Below, piece by piece: positions 1-8,214 of a stretch of 64,000 nucleotides of DNA. Both the position numbers and the translations under genes were made by a program. Within the stretch, counting starts at the first letter, position 1; each line of letters opens with the position of its first letter. Source of the DNA: Kosakonia quasisacchari (GTDB taxonomy: Bacteria; Pseudomonadota; Gammaproteobacteria; Enterobacterales; Enterobacteriaceae). The notes under the pieces are model-generated. The model was given only the letters and a program-made list of their open reading frames with translations, was not told the origin of the DNA and ran no database searches. The stretch is from positions 62,001-126,000 of the forward strand of contig NZ_SJOP01000003.1 of the NCBI RefSeq assembly GCF_004331415.1, given 5' to 3'.

Positions 1-98
1 ACATTTAAATTTTCTCTGGGTGTCTATAAAGATTACTGGCACTACAAAAAACAGTGGTGTGAAATCCTTTCATTGGGCCGGACGCTGTTTTAATGAAT

Positions 99-137
99 GC
101 TCCTGGCGGTGGTGATCCCCCGCCGGGAGCTTGTTTT
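99..137 (+). terminator. Rho-independent terminator at the left edge
   Basis: An 11-bp stem (99-109 with 120-130, one G-U pair) is followed by a T-rich run at 131-137 on the + strand. It would end a + strand transcript entering from outside the window. On the minus strand it lies just past the stop of the response-regulator gene, but without a T-run there, so it is at best weakly bidirectional. Confidence 0.55.
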
Positions 138-143
138 TCAACA

Positions 144-854
144 TTAATCTCCCAGCCGATAGCCAAAGCCGCGTACACACTCAGGTACATTAACAATGCC
201 CGCCTGCTGGATCTTCTTTCTTAATTTGCTGACATGGCTATCCACGGTGCGATCGCAGGCATTACCCTCTGGCATGCAAGAATTCATAATCTCTTCGCGT
301 GTAAAGATGCGCTGCGGGTAGCGAATTAAATGCATCAATATCTTAAACTCTGTTGAGGTTAAATCGGTAGATAAATCCATTTTCTTCGGACCAACGTAAA
401 CCTGATGCGTTATTTTATTAATTTCAATATTTCTGGTTTTATAAAGTTTCAGATTTTCACGGGCGTGATATTGCGGGATTCTTTTTAAAATAACATGCAC
501 CCTGGCAACTAATTCCTCCGGGTTGAACGGTTTCATTAGAAAATCATCAGCACCCGTTTTTAACGCCAGGACTTTATCCGCGTCGGTGTCCATCGCGGTC
601 AGCATCATAATGGGGATATCGGTGGTCTGGCGTAGTTCCATCAGGACTTGCCAGCCATCCTTTTTCGGCATTTTGATATCCAGAATAATAAAATCAGGTT
701 GATATTGTTCCGCCATCCTGAGCGCTTTTTCGCCATCAGGGGCATGAATCACCGTGAACTTGTCGTGTTCAAGGTAAGCAATAATAACACCGGCAACATC
801 ACTATCATCTTCAGCGACAAGCACGGTTTTCTTCTCGCCATGTAATATGCTCAT
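144..854 (-). CDS. OmpR-family response regulator, AdeR/BaeR-like
   Basis: This is a two-component response regulator of 236 residues. The N-terminal receiver domain (about 10-125) has the acidic pair near 15-17, the phospho-acceptor D59 in the ILDIKMP context, the LTAMD threonine near 87 and the KPFNP lysine near 109. The C-terminal winged helix (about 140-236) carries the RTVDSHVSKLRKK recognition region. Overall it resembles Acinetobacter AdeR and E. coli BaeR, regulators of efflux and envelope genes; the regulon here is unknown. I chose the ATG at 854 because GGAG lies about eight bases upstream. A longer in-frame start at 899 adds 15 residues without receiver homology. No sensor kinase is visible on this side, so a partner would have to lie beyond position 1. 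Confidence 0.85.
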   Translation of the reverse strand: MSILHGEKKTVLVAEDDSDVAGVIIAYLEHDKFTVIHAPDGEKALRMAEQYQPDFIILDIKMPKKDGWQVLMELRQTTDIPIMMLTAMDTDADKVLALKTGADDFLMKPFNPEELVARVHVILKRIPQYHARENLKLYKTRNIEINKITHQVYVGPKKMDLSTDLTSTEFKILMHLIRYPQRIFTREEIMNSCMPEGNACDRTVDSHVSKLRKKIQQAGIVNVPECVRGFGYRLGD

Positions 855-1135
855 CAGGCATCTCCGGGAGTTTTCTCTTTTATCCGCAATCAACTGCACA
901 TCAATGCGCGTCTTTTATCTCATTGAAAAAAATGGGAAAAATAACTGCTGCTTTCTATTTGTAACTATTTGTCACTCTAAAACACAAAAGGTTCCGGCGT
1001 TCTTTATTCTGTTTAGGTTGTGTTGATCTTCAGGTTTTGTAACGGCCCACGATTTTTTTGTCGATACACTACGCTTAAATGACGTATTTGTGCCGACCGT
1101 GACATTCCACCACGACATGACAAGGAGAAGAAAAA

Positions 1136-1489
1136 GTGACAATTTCCGAGTTACTGCAATATTGCATGGCGAAGCCTGGCGCTGAACAGAGCGTGCACAG
1201 CGACTGGAAAGCAACGCAAATCAAAGTTGCGGATGTGCTGTTCGCGATGGTGAAAGAGGTGGAAGGGCGACCGGCAGCATCGCTGAAAGCGAGTCCCGAA
1301 CTCGCGGATTTGCTGCGCCAGCAGCATAAAGATGTGCGCCCCAGCCGCCATTTGAATAAAGCGCACTGGAGCACCGTTTACCTTGATGGTTCGTTACCGG
1401 ATTCGCAGATTTACTACCTGGTGGATGCGTCGTATCAGCAGGCGATTGAGCTGGTGCCGGAACAGGTCCGGCACCAGCTCTCCGTGTGA
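1136..1489 (+). CDS. yjbR: MmcQ/YjbR family protein
   Basis: This 117-residue protein matches E. coli YjbR in length, sequence and position beside uvrA. The family has a CyaY-like alpha/beta fold and is annotated as DNA-binding, but its physiological role is not established. The start is GTG, preceded by AAGGAG at the usual spacing. The stop codon directly abuts the stop of convergent uvrA with no spacer. The last 13 codons contain a strong hairpin (listed separately) that probably also serves as a transcription stop for the convergent pair. Confidence 0.92.
   Translation: MTISELLQYCMAKPGAEQSVHSDWKATQIKVADVLFAMVKEVEGRPAASLKASPELADLLRQQHKDVRPSRHLNKAHWSTVYLDGSLPDSQIYYLVDASYQQAIELVPEQVRHQLSV
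1448..1480. terminator. Hairpin inside the 3' end of yjbR, probable convergent terminator
   Basis: A perfect 13-bp stem (1448-1460 with 1468-1480) and a 7-base loop lie within the yjbR coding sequence, immediately past the uvrA stop. There is no T-run on either strand, so it is not a canonical intrinsic terminator. Because the two genes have no intergenic space, it is the only candidate for separating their transcripts. Confidence 0.4.
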
Positions 1490-4315
1490 TTATTTCAGCA
1501 TCGGTTTGAGGAAGCGCGCCGTGTGAGAGGCTTCGCATTCGGCGACCGTTTCCGGCGTGCCAGAGACCAGGATCTCGCCCCCGCCGCTGCCGCCTTCCGG
1601 GCCGAGGTCGACAATCCAGTCCGCCGTTTTAATCACGTCCAGGTTGTGCTCAATCACCACAATAGTGTTGCCCTGATCCCGCAACTGATGCAGCACGTCC
1701 AGCAACTGCTGGATATCAGCAAAGTGCAGGCCGGTGGTCGGTTCGTCGAGGATGTAGAGTGTCTGCCCGGTGCCGCGTTTCGACAGTTCGCGCGCCAGCT
1801 TCACGCGCTGGGCTTCACCGCCGGAAAGGGTGGTGGCAGACTGACCAAGACGGATATAGGTCAGGCCAACATCCATCAGCGTTTGCAGCTTACGCGCTAG
1901 CGCCGGAACGGCATCGAAGAACTCGCGTGCTTCTTCGATAGTCATATCCAGCACTTCATGGATGGTCTTGCCTTTGTATTTGATTTCCAGCGTTTCGCGG
2001 TTGTAGCGCTTGCCTTTGCACTGGTCACACGGCACGTAAATATCCGGTAGAAAGTGCATCTCAACCTTGATCACGCCGTCACCCTGACAGGCTTCGCAGC
2101 GACCGCCGCGCACGTTAAAGCTGAAGCGCCCCGGCGTGTAACCGCGCGAGCGGGACTCCGGCACACCGGCAAACAACTCACGTACTGGCGTAAAGACGCC
2201 GGTATAGGTTGCCGGGTTGGAACGCGGCGTGCGCCCAATTGGGCTCTGATCGATATCGATCACTTTGTCGAAATGCTCCAGCCCCTGCACATCGCGATAT
2301 GGCGCAGGTTCAGCGATGGTTGCACCGTTCAACTGACGCTGGGCGATAGGGAACAGCGTATCGTTGATCAAGGTCGATTTACCGGAACCGGAAACGCCGG
2401 TGATACAGGTGAACAGGCCCACCGGTAGTGTCAGCGTCACGTCTTTCAGGTTGTTACCGCGCGCGCCAGTCAATTTCAGCACTTTTTCCGGATCGGCTTT
2501 CACGCGTTGTTTCGGCAGCTCAATTTTACGTTTACCGCTCATGTACTGCCCGGTTAGGGATTCCGGCACCGCCATGATGGCATCCAGCGTCCCTTCCGCC
2601 ACCACCTGACCGCCGTGTACACCCGCACCAGGGCCGATGTCGATGACATGGTCGGCGGCGCGAATAGCGTCTTCGTCGTGTTCGACGACAATCACCGTGT
2701 TACCGAGGTTACGCAGATGGATAAGCGTGCCGAGCAGACGTTCGTTATCGCGCTGATGCAGGCCGATTGACGGCTCATCCAGCACGTACATGACGCCTAC
2801 CAGACCCGCGCCAATCTGGCTTGCCAGACGAATGCGCTGTGCTTCGCCGCCGGAGAGCGTTTCCGCCGAGCGTGAAAGCGTCAGGTAGTTCAGGCCGACG
2901 TTTACCAGGAACTTCAGGCGATCGCCAATCTCTTTCAGCACTTTTTCGGCGATTTTTGCCCGCTGGCCGGAAAGTTTCAGATTGTTGAAGAAGTCCATCG
3001 CATGGCCGATGCTCATATCGGAAATGGTCGGCAATGGCGTGTTTTCGACAAAGACGTGGCGCGCTTCGCGACGCAGACGCGTCCCTTCACAAGAAGCGCA
3101 CGGGCGATTGCTGATAAACTTCGCCAGCTCTTCACGTACCGCGCTGGATTCCGTCTCTTTGTAACGGCGCTCCATGTTATGCAGCACGCCTTCGAACGGA
3201 TGGCGACGTACGGAAGTATCGCCACGATCGTTCATGTATTTGAACTCAATCGACTCTTTACCGGAACCAAACAGCACCACTTTCTGCACGTTAGCGTTCA
3301 GGCTTTCCCACGGCGCTTCCACGTCGAATTTGTAGTGTTCCGCCAGCGATTTCAGCATCTGGAAATAGTAGAAGTTGCGGCGATCCCAGCCGCGGATCGC
3401 GCCGCCGGCCAGCGACAGCTCCGGGTTCTGGATCACGCGATCCGGATCGAAATATTGCTGCACGCCCAGACCGTCACAAGTCGGGCATGCGCCCGCCGGG
3501 TTATTGAACGAGAACAGACGCGGTTCCAGCTCGCGCATGCTGTAGCCGCAAATCGGACAGGCAAAGTTGGCGGAGAACAGCAATTCTTCGGCGGTCGGCT
3601 CGTCCATATCGGCAACTACTGCCGTGCCGCCGGAAAGCTCCAGTGCGGTTTCAAATGATTCCGCCAGGCGCTGGGCGAGGTCTTCGCGTACTTTAAAACG
3701 GTCAATCACCACTTCAATGGTGTGTTTCTTTTGCAGCTCGAGGCTTGGCGGATCGGAGAGATCGCACACTTCGCCGTCGATACGCGCACGGATATAACCC
3801 TGGCTTGCGAGGTTTTCCAGCGTTTTGGTGTGCTCGCCTTTACGCTCTTTGATAACCGGCGCCAGCAGCATCAGGCGCTTGCCTTCCGGCTGCGACAACA
3901 CGTTATCCACCATCTGGCTCACGGTTTGCGCCGCCAGCGGAACGTCGTGATCCGGGCAGCGCGGTTCGCCGACGCGGGCGAACAGCAGACGCAGATAATC
4001 GTGAATTTCCGTAATCGTGCCGACGGTGGAACGCGGGTTGTGGGATGTCGATTTTTGTTCAATAGAAATGGCGGGCGACAAACCTTCAATGTGGTCAACG
4101 TCCGGTTTTTCCATCAGCGACAGGAACTGACGCGCATACGCGGAGAGTGATTCAACGTAACGACGCTGCCCTTCGGCATAGAGTGTGTCGAAAGCCAGTG
4201 AGGACTTACCAGAACCCGACAGCCCGGTGACGACAATCAGTTTGTCGCGAGGGATGACGAGGTTGATGTTTTTGAGATTATGGGTGCGGGCGCCCCGTAC
4301 TTCTATCTTATCCAA
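1490..4315 (-). CDS. uvrA: Excinuclease ABC subunit UvrA
   Basis: UvrA is the damage-recognition ATPase of nucleotide excision repair. It dimerises, loads UvrB on lesions and then leaves. The 941-residue protein aligns with E. coli UvrA (940) from end to end. It has two ABC cassettes, with Walker [10 protein letters not shown] at 31-39 and GVSGSGKST near 640, two LSGGEAQR signatures, and zinc modules CPICGY/CPTCDG near 253-280 and [14 protein letters not shown] near 740-765. The E. coli start codon corresponds to a TTG at 4315 here, with AAAGGTGA just upstream. An in-frame GTG at 4324 would add three residues but has a poorer ribosome site. A LexA box lies between uvrA and divergent ssb, as in E. 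coli. Confidence 0.97.
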   Translation of the reverse strand: MDKIEVRGARTHNLKNINLVIPRDKLIVVTGLSGSGKSSLAFDTLYAEGQRRYVESLSAYARQFLSLMEKPDVDHIEGLSPAISIEQKSTSHNPRSTVGTITEIHDYLRLLFARVGEPRCPDHDVPLAAQTVSQMVDNVLSQPEGKRLMLLAPVIKERKGEHTKTLENLASQGYIRARIDGEVCDLSDPPSLELQKKHTIEVVIDRFKVREDLAQRLAESFETALELSGGTAVVADMDEPTAEELLFSANFACPICGYSMRELEPRLFSFNNPAGACPTCDGLGVQQYFDPDRVIQNPELSLAGGAIRGWDRRNFYYFQMLKSLAEHYKFDVEAPWESLNANVQKVVLFGSGKESIEFKYMNDRGDTSVRRHPFEGVLHNMERRYKETESSAVREELAKFISNRPCASCEGTRLRREARHVFVENTPLPTISDMSIGHAMDFFNNLKLSGQRAKIAEKVLKEIGDRLKFLVNVGLNYLTLSRSAETLSGGEAQRIRLASQIGAGLVGVMYVLDEPSIGLHQRDNERLLGTLIHLRNLGNTVIVVEHDEDAIRAADHVIDIGPGAGVHGGQVVAEGTLDAIMAVPESLTGQYMSGKRKIELPKQRVKADPEKVLKLTGARGNNLKDVTLTLPVGLFTCITGVSGSGKSTLINDTLFPIAQRQLNGATIAEPAPYRDVQGLEHFDKVIDIDQSPIGRTPRSNPATYTGVFTPVRELFAGVPESRSRGYTPGRFSFNVRGGRCEACQGDGVIKVEMHFLPDIYVPCDQCKGKRYNRETLEIKYKGKTIHEVLDMTIEEAREFFDAVPALARKLQTLMDVGLTYIRLGQSATTLSGGEAQRVKLARELSKRGTGQTLYILDEPTTGLHFADIQQLLDVLHQLRDQGNTIVVIEHNLDVIKTADWIVDLGPEGGSGGGEILVSGTPETVAECEASHTARFLKPMLK

Positions 4316-4407
4316 TCCATTCACCTTTTACCCGGAGGAACACTTTTTTGCCTGGTGTGTTTGAAGGACAACCAGCGGTCAGAAACGGCTAATTATGACA
4401 CAATTTA

Positions 4408-4427
4408 ACCTGAATGAATATACAGTA
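4408..4427. promoter_or_regulatory. LexA (SOS) box between uvrA and ssb
   Basis: The sequence ACCTGAATGAATATACAGTA has the required CTG-N10-CAG half-sites (4410-4412 and 4423-4425), and most spacer bases are A or T. In E. coli one LexA operator lies in the same uvrA/ssb divergent region and represses uvrA and one ssb promoter. The same control is expected here. Confidence 0.92.
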
Positions 4428-4576
4428 TTCGCATGCATCTTCGCTTCGGGTATGTCAAACTTGGCGCGCGGCGATTATCTGGAATCCTCCTCGCAGCTAT
4501 CTAAGTGTGGCTTTGTAATGCTACAATCGCGCGTTTACACTACTAAGAATCAAGCAACGTTTTCAGGAGACACAAT

Positions 4577-5104
4577 ATGGCCAGCAGAGGCGTAAACAAG
4601 GTGATTCTCGTCGGTAATCTGGGCCAGGACCCGGAAGTACGCTATATGCCGAGTGGTGGCGCAGTTGCCAACATTACGCTGGCTACTTCCGAATCCTGGC
4701 GTGACAAGCAGACCGGCGAAACCAAAGAGCAGACCGAATGGCACCGCGTTGTGCTGTTTGGCAAACTGGCGGAAGTGGCCGGTGAGTACCTGCGTAAAGG
4801 CTCTCAGGTTTATATCGAAGGTCAACTGCGTACGCGCAAATGGACTGACCAGTCCGGTCAGGAAAAATACACCACTGAAGTGGTGGTTAACGTTGGCGGC
4901 ACTATGCAGATGTTGGGTGGACGTCAGGGTGGCGGCGCACCGGCAGGCGGCGGTCAGCAGCAGGGCGGTTGGGGTCAGCCTCAGCAGCCGCAGCAGGGTG
5001 GCAATCAGTTCAGTGGCGGCGCGCAGTCTCGCCCGCAGCAACAGTCTGCACCGGCACCGTCTAACGAACCGCCGATGGATTTTGACGACGACATTCCGTT
5101 CTGA
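4577..5104 (+). CDS. ssb: Single-stranded DNA-binding protein
   Basis: SSB is the homotetrameric protein that coats single-stranded DNA in replication, recombination and repair. Its 175 residues comprise an OB-fold (about 1-112), nearly identical to E. coli in the visible conserved stretches, then a Gly/Gln/Pro-rich linker (about 113-165), then the acidic tip MDFDDDIPF that recruits partner proteins. The start has AGGAGA about eight bases upstream. It is divergent from uvrA, downstream of the LexA box, and ends at a strong terminator. This gene is the left border of the accessory island. Confidence 0.98.
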   Translation: MASRGVNKVILVGNLGQDPEVRYMPSGGAVANITLATSESWRDKQTGETKEQTEWHRVVLFGKLAEVAGEYLRKGSQVYIEGQLRTRKWTDQSGQEKYTTEVVVNVGGTMQMLGGRQGGGAPAGGGQQQGGWGQPQQPQQGGNQFSGGAQSRPQQQSAPAPSNEPPMDFDDDIPF

Positions 5105-5126
5105 TTTGCGTGACTCCGCAAACTAA

Positions 5127-5150
5127 AACCCCGCTTGTCGGGGTTTTTTT
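5127..5150 (+). terminator. ssb terminator
   Basis: A 6-bp stem, AACCCC with GGGGTT (5127-5132 and 5140-5145), has a 7-base loop and is followed by a run of seven T. Confidence 0.9.
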
Positions 5151-5308
5151 ATGTGCTGTACTCGCTGTGCTGGCGCAGCAATATCGCCGAAATGGTGGCC
5201 TCCGCACCGCCTGTGGCAAGCATCCAATACGCTGCGCATCAGCTTTGCGTGGTGTCGAACACCAGTCCAAACGAAACGAATGTCAGTGTGACCTGGCGCC
5301 AGCGGCAT

Positions 5309-5333
5309 AAAAAACCCCGCGTTGCGGGGTTTT
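5309..5333 (-). terminator. Terminator of the amino-acid ABC operon
   Basis: A GC-rich stem (AAAACCCCGC with its complement, 5311-5320 and 5324-5333) is followed on the minus strand by six T residues. It lies 20 bases past the stop of the substrate-binding gene. The 160 bases between this and the ssb terminator show nothing recognisable. Confidence 0.85.
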
Positions 5334-5352
5334 ACCATTCAGCGACTCCGCA

Positions 5353-6126
5353 CTACTTCGACACATCCGCGCCGAAGTATTTCTGCGAGATGCGTTGATA
5401 AGTGCCGTCGGCTTTGATCTCTTCCAGGGCTTTATCAATGGCGGCTTTCAGTTGCGGGTTGCCTTTACGGAACAACACGCCGGATTTCTCTGCGTCAGTC
5501 TGCGTGGCGACAATTTTCACCGGCGCGTCTGGTTTATGTTTTTTGAAATCCAGGAATGACAGGTTGTCGTTGATGGTCGCATCGGCGCGGCCCTGCACCA
5601 CCAAATCCACAGACTGGTTAAAGCCGTCGGTGGCAACGATCTCCGCGCCATATTTGCGGGCGATCTGCGCATAGTTGCTGGTCAGCGTATGGGCGGATTT
5701 TTTGCCTTTTAAATCCTCGAAACGGGTGATTGCCGTGTTTTTGCTGTTAACGATCAGCACCGCTTTAGAGGCGATATACGGCTCGGAGAAGTCATATTTT
5801 TTCTGGCGTTCCGGCGTAATGCCCACCTGGTTTATCACCGCGTCGTAGCGGTTGGCGTCGATACCGGCGATCAGGCCATCCCATTTGCCTTCAACAAACT
5901 GGGCATTTACTTTCAGGCGCTTAGCGATCTCCTGACCAATTTCGACATCAAACCCTTCCAGCTTGCCGGCGGCGTTATGAAAAGTGAACGGCGGATAAGT
6001 CCCTTCGGTGCCAATTTTTAACACCCCGGCGGATTGAATTTTTGCCAGCTCATCCTGCGCCTGTGCCGCGTGAGCAAAGCCCAGTTGCAAAACCCCTGCG
6101 ACCACCAGTGTTGCGAATGCCTTCAT
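5353..6126 (-). CDS. Periplasmic amino-acid (cystine-type) binding protein
   Basis: This is the solute-binding component of a polar amino-acid ABC importer, 257 residues. It has a Sec signal peptide ending near AHAAQA (about residue 23). The family-3 binding fold follows, with GTEGTYPPFTF near 39-49, the WDGLIAGI and YDAVINQVGIT segments and the KKYDFSEPY motif. It resembles E. coli TcyJ (FliY) in length and motifs, so cystine or a related sulfur or polar amino acid is the best guess. It differs enough that the ligand should be left open. It is the last gene of a three-gene operon (permease, ATPase, binding protein) and is followed by a terminator. Confidence 0.88.
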   Translation of the reverse strand: MKAFATLVVAGVLQLGFAHAAQAQDELAKIQSAGVLKIGTEGTYPPFTFHNAAGKLEGFDVEIGQEIAKRLKVNAQFVEGKWDGLIAGIDANRYDAVINQVGITPERQKKYDFSEPYIASKAVLIVNSKNTAITRFEDLKGKKSAHTLTSNYAQIARKYGAEIVATDGFNQSVDLVVQGRADATINDNLSFLDFKKHKPDAPVKIVATQTDAEKSGVLFRKGNPQLKAAIDKALEEIKADGTYQRISQKYFGADVSK

Positions 6127-6148
6127 CTGCGTTACCCCGTAAATATTG

Positions 6149-6919
6149 TTATTGATGCGCTTCGATATCCGAAAACGCTGTGCTTAAAGAGGCGATGAAT
6201 TCCGTGGTTCGCGGTTTCGTCGCCTGTGAAAAAAGGGTGCTGGCGCTGCCCGTTTCGACAATCTCTCCGGCTTCGAGAAATACCACCTGGCTTGCGATAT
6301 GGGCCGCTAAGCGCAGATCGTGGGTGGCCATAATCATCGTGGTGCCCTCGTTCGCCAGTTGGCGCAGAACGGCGACCACCTCGCCGGAAAGTTCCGGGTC
6401 GAGCGCCGAGGTCGGCTCATCGCATAGCAACACCGCAGGCGAAGGTGCCAGCGCGCGGGCAATCGCCACGCGTTGTTGCTGACCGCCGGAAAGCGTATTC
6501 GGCAGCGCGTTACGTTTATGCAGCATGCCGACTTTCTCCAGCAGCGCCTCGCCGCGTTTGCGGGCCCGCTCGCGGTCCCATTTATGCACCGTAATAAGCC
6601 CCTCGGTAATGTTGTCGAGGGCGGTCATATGCGGAAATAGCGCAAAGTTTTGAAAAACCATTCCGGTCTGGCGGCTCATCCGGCGAATATCCTGGCCTTT
6701 AATGCGCGCGCCTCGCGTAAATACCATTTCTTCTTTGCCGATGGTTAATTCCCCGGACTGGGGAATTTCCAGCAAATTAATACAGCGCAATAACGTACTT
6801 TTCCCGCTGCCGGAGGGGCCAATTAAAGCGGTGACAGTGCCTTCTGCCACCGTTAAATGAATATTTTGCAGCACCCGATGATTATCAAAACTTTTTTCAA
6901 TGTTGCAGAGCGTTATCAT
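6149..6919 (-). CDS. Amino-acid ABC transporter ATPase
   Basis: This is the ATP-hydrolysing subunit of the polar amino-acid importer, 256 residues. Visible motifs are Walker A GPSGSGKST near 33-41, the Q-loop in GMVFQNFALFPH, the ABC signature LSGGQQQR, Walker B VLLCDEPTSALD and the switch histidine in MATHD. The layout is that of the TcyN/HisP/GlnQ group. Its start overlaps the end of the permease gene by 23 bases, which indicates translational coupling. The binding-protein gene follows after 22 bases. Confidence 0.92.
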   Translation of the reverse strand: MITLCNIEKSFDNHRVLQNIHLTVAEGTVTALIGPSGSGKSTLLRCINLLEIPQSGELTIGKEEMVFTRGARIKGQDIRRMSRQTGMVFQNFALFPHMTALDNITEGLITVHKWDRERARKRGEALLEKVGMLHKRNALPNTLSGGQQQRVAIARALAPSPAVLLCDEPTSALDPELSGEVVAVLRQLANEGTTMIMATHDLRLAAHIASQVVFLEAGEIVETGSASTLFSQATKPRTTEFIASLSTAFSDIEAHQ

Positions 6920-7592
6920 TTGCTCGCTCCTTAACAGTGGTGCCGGCTAATTTCCGTTCCAGCTTCTCTTGTAAATGCGATAAGACAGAACTAAATAAGA
7001 GATAAATCACCGCGGCCTCGCTATATAAAATTAACGGTTCGTAAGTCACGGCGGCAATTTGCTGCGCGGCGAGAAACATCTCCGGTACGGTGATTACCGA
7101 GGCCAGCGAGGTGTCTTTTACCAGCGAGATAAAGGTATTCGATAACGGTGGCACGGCGATGCGCGCGGCCTGTGGCAGAATAATGCGCCGTAGCGACTGC
7201 GCCCAGGTCATGCTGATGGCATGCGCGGCTTCCCACTGGTTTTTAGGCACGGCGAGCAGCGTGGCGCGGATCACTTCCGAGGTATAAGCACCAATATTTA
7301 CCGTAAAACCAATCACCGCTGCTGGAAACGCATCGATAGTTATTCCTGCGCTGGGTAACGCGTAAAAAATTAAAAAAAGCTGTACTAATAGTGGCGTGCC
7401 GCGAATTAACCAGACGTAAAATCTGACTATTGGTTTTAAAAATTCAGGGCCATATAAACGCAATAACGCCACAATAAAGCCGAGCGCCAAACCAAGAATA
7501 AATGCGCTTAACGTTAAGGGAATGGTAAATTTCAACCCGGCGGAAAGCATTGGCCAGAATGAGTCGATCGCTAAGGGTAACCATGTCGGCAC
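6897..7592 (-). CDS. Amino-acid ABC transporter permease
   Basis: This is the membrane subunit of the importer, about 231 residues, with five or so hydrophobic segments. The permease EAA loop is visible as EAAHAISMTWAQSLRRIILP, followed by PPLSNTFISLVKDTSLA, which is typical of the HisM/TcyL group. E. coli TcyL is close in length and motifs. I prefer the GTG at 7592, which has GGAAGG six bases upstream. An ATG at 7610 is in frame but lacks a ribosome site. It is the first gene of the operon. Confidence 0.88.
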   Translation of the reverse strand: MPTWLPLAIDSFWPMLSAGLKFTIPLTLSAFILGLALGFIVALLRLYGPEFLKPIVRFYVWLIRGTPLLVQLFLIFYALPSAGITIDAFPAAVIGFTVNIGAYTSEVIRATLLAVPKNQWEAAHAISMTWAQSLRRIILPQAARIAVPPLSNTFISLVKDTSLASVITVPEMFLAAQQIAAVTYEPLILYSEAAVIYLLFSSVLSHLQEKLERKLAGTTVKERANDNALQH

Positions 7593-8214
7593 TACACACC
7601 TTCCGCACATTGCTGATTGCCAGAAAAAGCTGGCAGAATGCTATGTTAATATTTCATTTATTCATTCTGCTACCGTATTAAAGCGGATTATATTCGTTGC
7701 ACCTGCGGCGAAAACCAATATATCCGGATAAGAATATGCGCAAATGTGCTAAAGGCCTCTGGCTGCCCGACAGCGGGCAGGCGAGGGGACGCGTGCTGGT
7801 GTGAAACCGTAAATCGGCGGCGGTGGATGGCAGGGCGTACGCCGGGGTTAAAACAGGAAGATAAACGCACGCATATTTTAATTAAAAAACGCCAATTTCA
7901 CTTAGGATGATAATGCGAAAAATAAAAGGATATATGATGCGTGATTATTTATTGTTAGCTGAATCGAATAACCTCAAGTCCATTTTTTTATTGTGGCAAT
8001 TTACATTGGTTTGATTTTAAATGACTTATTATTTTCATTGCAAAATAAGACAATTCTTATCTGTATTTAACTGTCGATTTTATGAACTCCAGATAATATT
8101 AATCGTAATCATGGGTTGTTAGTAAATAATACGCGCGCGTATAAGTTTCTTTTGAATGATTTCTCGCAAATCGTTTTCTCCCGAAATATCCGCCGCCGCT
8201 ACCAAGGAATACGT
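7593..8214. other. AT-rich divergent intergenic region
   Basis: This stretch separates the ABC operon from vgrG and should hold the promoters of both. A short inverted repeat, TGCCAG-N6-CTGGCA at 7618-7635, lies just upstream of the permease ribosome site and could be an operator or a leader hairpin. The part from about 7860 to 8110 is clearly richer in A and T than its neighbours. No gene or RNA is recognisable. Confidence 0.5.
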
